Both the position numbers and the translations under genes were made by a program. Positions 1-7,444 of a stretch of 9,442 bases of DNA are shown one piece after another (positions within the stretch are counted from its first letter, which is position 1; each line of letters begins with the position of its first letter). Below the pieces are notes generated by a model. The model was given only the letters and a program-made list of their open reading frames with translations, made no database searches and had not been told where the DNA came from. The DNA is from an uncultured Porphyromonas sp. (lineage in GTDB: Bacteria; Bacteroidota; Bacteroidia; Bacteroidales; Porphyromonadaceae): positions 1 to 9,442 of the forward strand of contig CAMFNC010000015.1 in NCBI GenBank assembly GCA_945965245.1, given 5' to 3'.

Positions 1-2
1 AA

Positions 3-2774
3 TATATACTTCTTGCATGCAGTGCTCTGGGAGCACTGAGTCTGCTAAGTAGTTGCAATAAAGACCAAGAACCGGTTCTGAATGATGTGTCGGAAACCAA
101 TATCGCAGAGCTATCCGACAGACAAATAGATCTTTCTGCCGCCGGCATTCCCGGTATGGCATATGTAAAGGTGGATGATGCATTGGTGGATGAAATCCAA
201 CGATTGAGTGTTGGCAACAGCATCGCCATGAACCATGTACCGAGTTCAATCTCCACCACATTGAACAGCATCGGTGCAACTCGTATGGAACGTTTGTTTC
301 CCACGGATCCTCGTTTTGAAAAACGCATGCATCGCGAGGGATTGGATAGATGGTATATCGTTTATTTCAGCGAACAGCAAGATCTGAACCAAACCATAAA
401 AACATTGGCAGCCAATAGAAATTTCCATATCATAGAAAAATCTTATGCCACCAAAAACACTCGCGTAAAAGTAAACTTTGCTCCACGATTTGGTGCAGAA
501 CCAAAAGCAAATGATGCAAAATATCCATTTAATGATCCGGGATTACCCGATCAGTGGCACTATAAGAACTTCGCCACACATTCCAGTTTTGTGGCCAATG
601 CAGATATAAATCTGTTTGAAGCTTGGAAGATAACCACGGGAACGCCTAATGTGATTGTATCTGTGGTAGATGGTGGGATAGATACTGAGCATGAAGACCT
701 GGTGGACAATCTATGGACCAATAGTAAAGAGATACCGGATAACGGAAAAGACGATGATGGCAATGGCTATATAGATGATGTTCACGGTTTTAATTTTACC
801 AATCGTACGGCAGAGTTGCTTCCTGATGATGACAGTCACGGCACACATGTGGCCGGTACGGTAGCGGCACGAAACAATAATGAGATAGGCGTGTGCGGTG
901 TGGCCGGTGGCGATGGTACTCCCAACTCCGGTGTTCGTTTAATGAGTTGTGAAGTTTTTGGCCCGAATAAGGCGAGTGGCGGAAATGCCGAAGCTATCGT
1001 ATACGGAGCCAATAATGGAGCCGTAATCAGCCAGAATTCATGGGGTTACGTATACCCCGGTCCCGGGTATCTCCCCGCCAGTATTCGTGATGCCATCGAC
1101 TACTTTAATAAGTATGCCGGATGTGACAATGAAGGCAATCAGCTGGAAAACTCTCCCATGAAAGGTGGTATTGTGATTTTTGCTGCCGGTAATGATGAGA
1201 AGGATTATGAATCTTATCCTTCGGCTTACGATGGAACCGTGGCTGTATCTTCCATGTCACCTTCATGGAAAAAAGCATGGTATACCAATCGTGGCGATTG
1301 GGTTGATATTATGGCCACCGGTGGAGACGAATACTACAATTACCCATATGGACAAGTATATAGTACAGTATCCCCCAAAGCCAAATATTATGCAAAATCG
1401 CAGAAAAAGTATGATTACATGCAGGGCACATCCATGGCTTGTCCGCATACTTCCGGTGTAGCAGCTCTGATTGTTTCCAAGTTTGGAGAAAAAAGAGGAT
1501 TTACGGCTAAGGAGCTGCGTGTCAGACTTTTGGGTTCACTCAGGCCTGAAAATATTGATGCTAATAACCCCGGATACGAAAGACGTTTGGGGGTGGGATA
1601 TTTGGATGCCGAACGCGCCTTTGCCACGAATAAGAACAAGAAGCCCGGCAACGTGTCTTCCATCAATGCCGACATGAAATACCTTGATGGAAAGATTTAT
1701 TGGAATACCGTGGCCGACGAAGACGATATTTCTCCATCTGAATATCGTTTGTATTTCTCCGACAAAAAACTCACAGCCTCTAATTACACTTCGGTAAATC
1801 CTATAATAATCAACGGATATGGTTTTGCACCGAATACGAAACTTGAATATTGGATGAGTGGTTTGGAGGAAAACACTGCTTATCATGCTGCTATCGTAGC
1901 TGTAGATAGATGGGGATTAATGTCTGCTCCCACGTTTGCTTCTTTTAAGACCAAAAAGAATAGTCCTCCTGTTATTTCCGGAATTCCCACAAAACCATTG
2001 CGTGTCTGTGGAGTGCAAACCATTCGCTTTGCTGTGGCCATCAGCGACCCCGACAATCATGATATGTCATTCACAGTGGCAGGTGTAACCAGCGGAGTAA
2101 CAGCTTCTCGTGTGAATGATAAAATCAACTTTGTTATTCGTGCTGTGGCTCCTGCCGGAAAACATGAAGTGGAGTTGGTTGTAGCGGATGAAATGAATGC
2201 CAAAGCAACAGTGAAGATACCATTCGAAGTATACGTTTATGAGCAACCCTCTTTAATTGGTTCTATCAATAAACGAATCATCGGTTTGGATAATGCCACA
2301 CAACAGATAGACATCGATAAGATTTTCAAATACGACAAAGAGACGCCTGTAACATTTAAGGTTGAATCTTCGGATAAATCTGTATTGACTGCCGAAACAG
2401 ATGCTGCCGGCAAACTCACGCTTAAGGGGCTTAAGATAGGTCATAGCAGCGTAAGAGTAATCCTGGAAGATGGCATCGGCGACCCCGTAACCGCTACTTT
2501 CGATGCGCATGTGGTATCCAGTTCCAAAGATCCCGTGTATCTGATTTATCCTTTGCCGGTTAAAAACGAGCTGAATGTATTGGTAAATCCGGAAATGGGT
2601 AAATGCGAATTCATCCTGCGCAATATGATGGGCGAACGTATGCTTAACAAGAACTATACGGTAACCAATGAGAGTCTCGTCAAGCTCAATCTGAAGAAAT
2701 TCGCCCCGGGTACATACACTTTGCAAGTTAATGGCGCCAAGGGCTCTTACTCCAAGACCTTTGTTAAAATTTAA
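3..2774 (+). CDS. S8 subtilisin-like protease with lipoprotein signal and T9SS C-terminal sorting domain (5' partial)
   Basis: Secreted or surface serine endopeptidase of the subtilase family. The reading frame is open to the window edge and the residues before the GTG at 87 form the end of a lipoprotein signal peptide: a Leu/Ala-rich helix, then L-S-S-C with the cysteine at 54-56, then N-K-D-Q-E. The true start therefore lies left of the window and GTG 87 is not used. A propeptide-like region (about 150-560) precedes the catalytic domain. The triad is visible: Asp in VVDGGID (669-671), His in SHGTHVAG (837-839), Ser in GTSMACPHTSG (1431-1433), with the oxyanion Asn in AAGN (1191-1193). An acidic insert NGKDDDGNGYIDD lies between Asp and His. 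Then come an FN3-like domain (about 1635-1973), two Ig/cadherin-like beta domains (about 1980-2261 and 2262-2540) and a T9SS sorting domain (about 2540-2771) with YPLPVKNELNV and a GTYTLQV...KTFVKI ending. The PorV-like gene follows directly. Intact and probably active; substrate unknown. Confidence 0.93.
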   Translation, partial: YILLACSALGALSLLSSCNKDQEPVLNDVSETNIAELSDRQIDLSAAGIPGMAYVKVDDALVDEIQRLSVGNSIAMNHVPSSISTTLNSIGATRMERLFPTDPRFEKRMHREGLDRWYIVYFSEQQDLNQTIKTLAANRNFHIIEKSYATKNTRVKVNFAPRFGAEPKANDAKYPFNDPGLPDQWHYKNFATHSSFVANADINLFEAWKITTGTPNVIVSVVDGGIDTEHEDLVDNLWTNSKEIPDNGKDDDGNGYIDDVHGFNFTNRTAELLPDDDSHGTHVAGTVAARNNNEIGVCGVAGGDGTPNSGVRLMSCEVFGPNKASGGNAEAIVYGANNGAVISQNSWGYVYPGPGYLPASIRDAIDYFNKYAGCDNEGNQLENSPMKGGIVIFAAGNDEKDYESYPSAYDGTVAVSSMSPSWKKAWYTNRGDWVDIMATGGDEYYNYPYGQVYSTVSPKAKYYAKSQKKYDYMQGTSMACPHTSGVAALIVSKFGEKRGFTAKELRVRLLGSLRPENIDANNPGYERRLGVGYLDAERAFATNKNKKPGNVSSINADMKYLDGKIYWNTVADEDDISPSEYRLYFSDKKLTASNYTSVNPIIINGYGFAPNTKLEYWMSGLEENTAYHAAIVAVDRWGLMSAPTFASFKTKKNSPPVISGIPTKPLRVCGVQTIRFAVAISDPDNHDMSFTVAGVTSGVTASRVNDKINFVIRAVAPAGKHEVELVVADEMNAKATVKIPFEVYVYEQPSLIGSINKRIIGLDNATQQIDIDKIFKYDKETPVTFKVESSDKSVLTAETDAAGKLTLKGLKIGHSSVRVILEDGIGDPVTATFDAHVVSSSKDPVYLIYPLPVKNELNVLVNPEMGKCEFILRNMMGERMLNKNYTVTNESLVKLNLKKFAPGTYTLQVNGAKGSYSKTFVKI

Positions 2775-2783
2775 TCTTTAGAT

Positions 2784-3707
2784 ATGTACGATATGAAACT
2801 TAAGAATATTATTTTATCTCTGGCATTGCTGACAATTCCCGTGGCTGCCTCAGCTCAGACGCTACCTATCTTGCGTATGAACCCCGATGCCCGTTCGATG
2901 GCTATGGGTGGCAATTATTATGGCGAAGCCTATGGCAACTATATGTACACCAATCCCACTTCGCTTCTTTATAAGGAGCATAAGCTGCACGCTTCGTTGG
3001 GCGGCATGCTGCGTCCGGATTTGGATAAGTTCTATTACGGTCAGGTCAATGCCGCCTATCGTTTGGGGCGTCATGGTATCTACGCCGGTTTCCGCTATTG
3101 GGGCGGTCCGGAATTTAAGCCGGAAATGACGGCAGGCAAGAAATCCATTATGCCGAATGAGTGGTCTATCGATGCCGGCTATGCATTCCGCCTGGACGAC
3201 CATTTCTCCGCCACAGTAAGCGGTTCATTCCTGCAAAGCACCATCAAAATGTCTGCCTATACGGTTTCATTCAATGCTGCGGCATTCTATCGGAATAAGT
3301 TCGGCATGGGAAACTATGTAGTGGGCATAAATGCTGGCAACTTGGGTCCGAATATCAATTATACCGGTAAGGGCGATGGGTTTTCTCTGCCTGCTTATGC
3401 CGGTGGTGGTGGTGAAATACAGTTGAATTTGAGTGATGACCACCGCATCAACGGTTCTTTGGGCGCACAATATTTCTTCATGCCTGCGGACAATCAAATG
3501 TTTACGGCCAATGTGGGTGCTGAGTATAGCTTCCGGAATATGCTTTCGGCTCGTGCGGGCTATGCTTTCGGCTCTCAGGAAAATAGCGTATTGGCCTTTG
3601 GCTTGGGGGGAGCGTATAGCGGCTTTACCCTCGATGCCGCCTATCAGATGGGTTTGGGTGGTAATCCCACCAAGGCTGCTCTGCTGACGTTCGGCTTCAG
3701 TCTGTAA
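2784..3707 (+). CDS. PorV/PorQ-family outer-membrane beta-barrel protein
   Basis: Predicted outer-membrane protein of the PorV/PorQ-like family, whose best known members act in type IX secretion: PorV carries cargo with a C-terminal sorting domain to the attachment complex. The product has a signal peptide (from the second Met, MKLKNIILSLALLTIPVAASA, cut before Q-T-L-P), then the family's N-terminal signature NPDARSMAMGG, then about 270 residues of alternating Gly/aromatic beta-strand pattern ending in LLTFGFSL, as expected for a barrel ending in a hydrophobic strand. At about 304-307 residues it is shorter than I recall for PorV itself (near 390), so it is a paralogue, not PorV. ATG 2784 and ATG 2793 are both possible; 2793 gives the more usual signal peptide. 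It lies 9 bp after the protease stop and is probably co-transcribed, which suggests (inference) that it helps export or anchor that protease. Family call is firm, the role is not. Confidence 0.85.
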   Translation: MYDMKLKNIILSLALLTIPVAASAQTLPILRMNPDARSMAMGGNYYGEAYGNYMYTNPTSLLYKEHKLHASLGGMLRPDLDKFYYGQVNAAYRLGRHGIYAGFRYWGGPEFKPEMTAGKKSIMPNEWSIDAGYAFRLDDHFSATVSGSFLQSTIKMSAYTVSFNAAAFYRNKFGMGNYVVGINAGNLGPNINYTGKGDGFSLPAYAGGGGEIQLNLSDDHRINGSLGAQYFFMPADNQMFTANVGAEYSFRNMLSARAGYAFGSQENSVLAFGLGGAYSGFTLDAAYQMGLGGNPTKAALLTFGFSL

Positions 3708-3748
3708 TCTTTTTCGGATAAAAATCTTATCTGTCATTAGAATTAGAG

Positions 3749-3787
3749 GGATGTTGCGTTCTTAGGAATGCAACATCCTTTCTTTTT
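3749..3787 (+). terminator. Rho-independent terminator after the protease/PorV-like pair
   Basis: Stem arms 3749-3761 and 3766-3778 pair over 13 positions (ggatgttgc with gcaacatcc perfectly, then one G-T wobble and three more pairs) around the loop ttag, followed by TTT-C-TTTTT. It lies 42 bp after the stop of the PorV-like gene and separates that pair from the downstream operon. Confidence 0.92.
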
Positions 3788-3931
3788 AGCACAAGTCGGC
3801 TCTAAGCACACAAAAACACAAGAAATCATCTTTGCTGGCTTCATTCACCTCTGTTGTGTGCTATTGGTGCACAAGGGGTCTTGGCTTACACACACAGATC
3901 CTCATAACCCATTGTGTGGCAGGCGTTAATT

Positions 3932-4019
3932 TTTATGTATAAATTGATTTTATTTTATGCATAAAACACGCGCAATTTATACATAAATTCTTCGCAATTT
4001 GTGTACAAATATCCCGGCA
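3932..4019. repeat. Four tandem 22-bp units with near-palindromic 12-bp cores
   Basis: Units start at 3932, 3954, 3976 and 3998, exactly 22 bp apart. Their 12-bp cores are TTTATGTATAAA, TTTATGCATAAA, TTTATACATAAA and TTTGTGTACAAA; the second is a perfect palindrome that extends to 14 bp (3953-3966). The ten bases between cores differ, except that units 2 and 3 both end in cgcaa. Units 1 and 3 also form a 15-bp perfect inverted repeat (3932-3946 with 3973-3987) centred on the same point as the palindrome. Regular spacing of about two helical turns suits either cooperative binding of a dimeric DNA-binding protein or a minisatellite. From memory, Porphyromonas gingivalis carries MITEs called BrickBuilt that contain a tandem repeat of 22-23 nt; this may be a short relative, but I see no clear terminal inverted repeats. 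Confidence 0.88.
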
Positions 4020-4106
4020 TCTCCGTGTAGATACAAAACGTTCACATATCGGCAGACTTCATACCATACACCCTTATATCGAACTCACGTTCTTTTTATG
4101 AGCAAA

Positions 4107-4134
4107 AAACTGAAAATCAGAGATTTTCGAGTTT
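4107..4134. other. Hairpin upstream of the operon promoter (operator or weak terminator)
   Basis: Left arm 4107-4118 (aaactgaaaatc) pairs with right arm 4122-4134 (gattttc, a bulged g at 4129, then agttt) around the loop aga. It is preceded by an A run and followed by ctctttt. The right arm overlaps the place where a -33 element would sit for the -7 box at 4154, so it may be an operator. A T-tail of only four uninterrupted bases makes it a poor terminator. Confidence 0.5.
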
Positions 4135-4162
4135 CTCTTTTCGTGAATAAATGTATATTTGT
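4130..4162 (+). promoter_or_regulatory. Predicted Bacteroidetes-type promoter of the GTPase operon
   Basis: TATATTTGT at 4154-4162 matches the Bacteroidetes -7 consensus TAnnTTTG exactly. A -33 element is weak (gttt around 4131-4134). Transcription would begin near 4169, leaving a leader of about 100 nt before the ATG at 4266, and this is one reason for choosing that start. No other box this good was noticed between 3788 and 4265. Confidence 0.5.
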
Positions 4163-4265
4163 ATCTAAGCAAAGTCTTATTAGGGTTCTTACGACTCATA
4201 CTGTCTGCCTGCACAAATATAAATGGGCGGACGCTGGTCGTGGATTTTCAAATAATGTCAAGATT

Positions 4266-5330
4266 ATGGAACAAAACAACCTCAAAAAAATCTTTTCGCT
4301 CTTCTTTTTCCTTGTGTTTGCTGCTGCCAGTTGCTGGGCCACCACCGAGTCATTGCGTCTGTTACTGCCCAGTTGGCCCACAGCCATTGTCTGGAGCGTG
4401 ACCATCGGATTTTTTATCATCGCTTCCATCGGGACTAAGATGATTGTGGATAGTCTGAACCAAAATATCTATCTGGAAGGTCGGGGCATCCGTCTGATGG
4501 GCGGTGTGGTGTTGATAGTGATTTTCTGGTTGATTTGCAGTATGCCCACCAATACGCATACCTTCTTCTATCGCATGAGTGTGGGCGATGTGGTTTCGCA
4601 AGACCTTGCCACCACCAAAAACTATCTGCATCAACTGCATGATAATATTAAAAACGAGGAGGAAATCAAGCAGCTGACCAATCAGCTGGAGAGCAATATC
4701 AATGCGCAATTGATTGCCCTGGAGAATGAAATCGACAATATAGCCAATCCCGGCTTTGGCGACCGCGCCAAGTCACATCTGGATAAGATAGCCACCACGC
4801 TACAAGTAAAAGCCATTCCGGTGCTTTCGTTCAAAGGAACTTCGCCACAGCAAATCAAGGCCTTGAAACAGCAATATCGCACCCTGGTATATGAGCTGAT
4901 GAATAAGCGCATCGAGGATTTGCGGAAAAACAATACCAATCCGGAGATGCAACTCTACAAAGCTGAAGCCGAACAAGGACTCCGGGACATTGAGCATATT
5001 CAGGAGCAGGTGGCGAAGATGAATCTCGAAAGCCGTGTGGATAATGAGACTATTCTGAAAGCCGATGGTGCACTGAAAAAAGGATATGCCACCATCAAAA
5101 ATTACCACAAGCATATCCGATTCCAATCCGCCAAAGACCGCGACCTCTATCTGGCTCCGAATCCGGTGACCAAGACATCGAGAATGCTTAGCGTGATTGA
5201 TGTGTGGAAAGATTACTTTGCCGGCTTGTATGAAGGTCGTGGCTTTATTTTTTGGATTATCCTTTCCATTATCATAGACGTGGCGGCCTTTATCTTCTTT
5301 GACTATGCATTCAAACGCCGCGATGACTGA
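4266..5330 (+). CDS. Four-helix inner-membrane protein with helical extracytoplasmic domain, first gene of GTPase operon
   Basis: Uncharacterised membrane protein of 354 residues; I do not recognise the family. Hydrophobic helices lie at about residues 8-25, 40-58, 78-92 and 326-347. Residues 105-290 between helices 3 and 4 are charged, Gln/Glu/Lys-rich and probably largely helical or coiled coil. Basic residues at the N-terminus (LKK), in the loop at 59-77 and at the C-terminus (KRRDD) suggest both ends are cytoplasmic and the 230-residue loop is outside the inner membrane. I chose ATG 4266 because the frame upstream to 3999 crosses the predicted promoter and repeat array and does not look like protein; no clear ribosome site is visible, as is usual in this phylum. 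It is followed after 42 bp by the GTPase gene. It could be a sensor, scaffold or channel-like partner for that GTPase; which one cannot be told from sequence. Confidence 0.8.
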   Translation: MEQNNLKKIFSLFFFLVFAAASCWATTESLRLLLPSWPTAIVWSVTIGFFIIASIGTKMIVDSLNQNIYLEGRGIRLMGGVVLIVIFWLICSMPTNTHTFFYRMSVGDVVSQDLATTKNYLHQLHDNIKNEEEIKQLTNQLESNINAQLIALENEIDNIANPGFGDRAKSHLDKIATTLQVKAIPVLSFKGTSPQQIKALKQQYRTLVYELMNKRIEDLRKNNTNPEMQLYKAEAEQGLRDIEHIQEQVAKMNLESRVDNETILKADGALKKGYATIKNYHKHIRFQSAKDRDLYLAPNPVTKTSRMLSVIDVWKDYFAGLYEGRGFIFWIILSIIIDVAAFIFFDYAFKRRDD

Positions 5331-5372
5331 TTTTTTTATGTTTCACTGCCACATATAACAACGTTCGAGACC

Positions 5373-6305
5373 ATGGCTGAATTTAATTTTGACGAGCCTT
5401 CTGTGGGAAGCGCATCTGAAATACAAGATACGCTGCCGGTATCCATGACTGATTTGCAGCCCGGCGGCACAAATTTCTCCATTACGACCAATCGTGGTCT
5501 TTCGCAGGATGAATTGCAAGACCCCAATCGTATTCAAGTTACCATTGCCGACCAAAACGCTCCGCTGGTGATTTTATTCGGTCCACCTTCATGCGGCAAG
5601 ACCATGACTTTAATCCGCATGACCCGATACCTCAAGGAATTGGGCTATAAGGTTGCCCCCATCAAGAGTTTTCGCCCGGCGCATGATGAAAATTACAAGC
5701 GAATGTGCGACAACTTCGACAATATGGTCAATCGGAGCGATGCCGCCCGCTCCACAGACAGCATCAGCTTTATGCTGGTGGAGGTAATCAAAAACGGCAG
5801 ACGCCTCTGTCAGATATTGGAGGCTCCAGGGGAATATTATTTCAATCCGACCAATCCCAAAGCCAAATTCCCGAACTACGTCAATACCATCATCAATGGC
5901 AGCAATCGGAAAATATGGTGCATCATGCTGGAACCGGACTGGGAAAACGAAACGGACAGACGGAACTATGTATCTCGTGTGCATGAGCTTAAAAAACGGA
6001 TGCGCTCTGCGGATAAAACGGTGTTTATCTTCAATAAAATCGACCTGACAAACTTCGTAATCGGTCCGGGCAATACGCACATGGGACAGGCAAGAAAAGA
6101 GGCGCATAATCTCTATCCCGGTATGTTTGCACCGTTCAGAAACGAAAACCCCATTACTCGCTTCTTCTACGAATGGCGTTGCGATTTGGTGGCTTTCCAG
6201 ACCGGCAATTACACCGAGTCCGGCAGCGGACTTACCTATCAGGAGGGACCGCATGAGTATCCGCGCAATCTCTGGCACACCCTACTGAAGCGTATCAACG
6301 GATAA
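5373..6305 (+). CDS. P-loop GTPase-like protein
   Basis: Predicted soluble GTP-binding protein of 310 residues. Residues 1-60 are a low-complexity, probably flexible lead. A beta strand LVILF runs into the Walker A/P-loop GPPSCGKT (70-77). Thr128 in ARSTDS is a candidate switch I residue. The Walker B/switch II position reads QILEAPGEYYF (148-157), where classical GTPases have D-x-x-G, so Asp is replaced by Glu. NKID (221-224) after the strand TVFIF is the guanine-specificity motif, which favours GTP over ATP. The rest (230-310) has no further motif I recognise and there is no membrane segment. The layout resembles GTPases of predicted bacterial conflict or regulatory systems (the DO-GTPase type of Pfam), but I cannot confirm family membership. 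Membrane proteins on both sides suggest it works at the inner membrane. Start ATG 5373 is the first ATG in frame, and the next gene begins 13 bp after the stop. Confidence 0.85.
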   Translation: MAEFNFDEPSVGSASEIQDTLPVSMTDLQPGGTNFSITTNRGLSQDELQDPNRIQVTIADQNAPLVILFGPPSCGKTMTLIRMTRYLKELGYKVAPIKSFRPAHDENYKRMCDNFDNMVNRSDAARSTDSISFMLVEVIKNGRRLCQILEAPGEYYFNPTNPKAKFPNYVNTIINGSNRKIWCIMLEPDWENETDRRNYVSRVHELKKRMRSADKTVFIFNKIDLTNFVIGPGNTHMGQARKEAHNLYPGMFAPFRNENPITRFFYEWRCDLVAFQTGNYTESGSGLTYQEGPHEYPRNLWHTLLKRING

Positions 6306-6318
6306 ACGAGACCGCCCA

Positions 6319-7443
6319 ATGGATATAGAAGTATTTGTTCACGGAGTGCCCAACGGCCAGCGTGTTCGGGGGAAAAACAATGACCCGATATGTTTTCAAA
6401 ATCTCTATAACAGCCATTCGGAAGAGCATCGGTTTCTGATAGAAGTTCGCTCCGTGGAGGGGACGCCGCATTGCTATTATCATTACCTGCACCACAATAA
6501 TATCTATGCTTGTGACGGTCGTCCCGGCTCTTATGTGGGGATTTCGCTGCGAATAGACCATTATTGTACGGATGTGATGGCGATGTATCATGTCCTGGAT
6601 GTGATGTATCACAAATATCTGATTGCCAAATATGGTCTATTGACCATCGAAGGCGACAAGACCAAATTTGCAGTGGCTGATTTTGCGGCCAAAGAAAACG
6701 AATTGAATGAATTTGAGGGCGTGGTCGAGGAGATGATTCGCATCTGTTTCAACCGTTCCGATTTCGCCCCTATCCCCACTGTGGCTCCGAATGTAACAGC
6801 CAATACGCCCAAGGTGAATTTTCAGGATTGCCACCGCAAGTATATTTTGGGATTGCTGTCGCAGAGCGGTCGTGTGGTTATTTCTGCCGACTACCCTTCG
6901 GTGCGCGAAAGCCGATTGATACAGGAATGTAAAGATATTCAGGCTCGTATGCAGGTTGCACGGGAGCAGGAGAAGGCCCAACAGCAAAAGTTGCTGACCG
7001 AAAAAAACGATGAAATCCTCGCTCTCAATGATACCGTTCGCCGCCTGACTTCGGAGGGCGATGTTCAAAAGCAAAAGATTGCCAATCTGGAAAAAACTCT
7101 CCGGGAAACTCGCAACAGTAAAAAGATGGAAGATTTATTGGCCGTCATTCGTGACCCGTTGGTCCAACTTTCCTTTTTGGCAGGCGCGCAAAAAAAATCC
7201 ACCACGACGCCCGGCGTTGGAAAGAAGCCTTTCCCGATAGTCAAAACCATTCTGGCGGTCAATACGCTGTTGCTATTATTGCTGTTTATCGTGCTTTGGA
7301 TGCGTACCGGCAAGACTCTCGCGCCTGCCGTTGTGCCCATACCGACACCGGCGATAGAGGCAGCCCAACCTGTATCGGCGGATTCTCTTTCGGACACCAC
7401 GGAGTTACATACTCCCATGCAATCTGAAACAGAAAAACGGTAA
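6319..7443 (+). CDS. GTPase-associated single-pass membrane protein with N-terminal globular domain and coiled coil
   Basis: Uncharacterised 374-residue protein. Residues 1-180 form a globular, His/Tyr/Cys-rich domain opening with EVFVHGVPNGQ and containing CYYHYL and RPGSYVGISLRIDHY. Residues 196-275 are a predicted coiled coil (Gln/Glu/Lys-rich with heptad-like Leu). A transmembrane helix lies at about 308-328 (TILAVNTLLLLLLFIVLW), preceded by KK and followed by a short Pro/Ala/Ser/Thr-rich tail (329-374). The charge pattern puts the N-terminal domain in the cytoplasm, where it could meet the GTPase encoded just upstream. To my recollection uncharacterised Bacteroides proteins begin in the same V-H-G-V-P-N-G-Q way. 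The N-terminal plan is also seen, more weakly, in the next gene. Start ATG 6319 is 13 bp after the GTPase stop. It may play a role like the GTPase-associated proteins described in silico for other systems; this is inference. Confidence 0.8.
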   Translation: MDIEVFVHGVPNGQRVRGKNNDPICFQNLYNSHSEEHRFLIEVRSVEGTPHCYYHYLHHNNIYACDGRPGSYVGISLRIDHYCTDVMAMYHVLDVMYHKYLIAKYGLLTIEGDKTKFAVADFAAKENELNEFEGVVEEMIRICFNRSDFAPIPTVAPNVTANTPKVNFQDCHRKYILGLLSQSGRVVISADYPSVRESRLIQECKDIQARMQVAREQEKAQQQKLLTEKNDEILALNDTVRRLTSEGDVQKQKIANLEKTLRETRNSKKMEDLLAVIRDPLVQLSFLAGAQKKSTTTPGVGKKPFPIVKTILAVNTLLLLLLFIVLWMRTGKTLAPAVVPIPTPAIEAAQPVSADSLSDTTELHTPMQSETEKR

Positions 7444-7444
7444 T

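Larger units (their letters stand above)
3788..4265. other. Intergenic region without a gene, rich in repeats and control signals
   Basis: No convincing coding sequence is present on either strand. The left part (about 3790-3930) is rich in CACA/TGTG runs and holds one diverged core-like site, ttggtgcacaag at 3864-3875. The middle holds the 22-bp tandem array, the right part a hairpin and a promoter box, each listed separately. The open frame that runs through 3999-4265 into the next gene has a biased composition and no signal or domain, and it spans the predicted promoter, so I treat it as untranslated. Confidence 0.75.

Noticed and set aside
87..89. GTG at 87 as the start of the protease
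   Set aside because: The same frame is open upstream to the window edge and encodes a lipoprotein signal ending in L-S-S-C, so the gene starts left of the window.
2253..2726. Minus-strand open frame of 157 codons
   Set aside because: It is antisense to the protease beta domains and sorting domain, with no supporting motif.
3267..3737. Minus-strand open frame of 156 codons
   Set aside because: It is antisense to the PorV-like gene and has no motif or upstream signal.
3864..3922. Further 22-bp units upstream (3864-3875 and 3911-3922)
   Set aside because: They match the cores at only about 7-9 of 12 bases and are out of phase by 1-2 bp, so they are not counted as units of the array.
3932..4019. 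CRISPR array
   Set aside because: Cores are only 12 bp, the bases between them only 10 bp, and the unit looks palindromic; no cas genes are present.
3999..4265. N-terminal extension of the four-helix membrane protein back to 3999
   Set aside because: It would begin inside the 22-bp array and cross the hairpin and promoter box; its residues show no signal, domain or hydrophobic pattern fitting the rest of the protein.
5331..5337. T run after the first operon gene as a terminator
   Set aside because: Seven T residues follow the stop, but no stable stem precedes them, and the GTPase gene begins 42 bp on.
5610..6278. 222-codon open frame on the minus strand
   Set aside because: It lies wholly opposite the GTPase gene, whose motifs are clear, and has no recognisable domain of its own.
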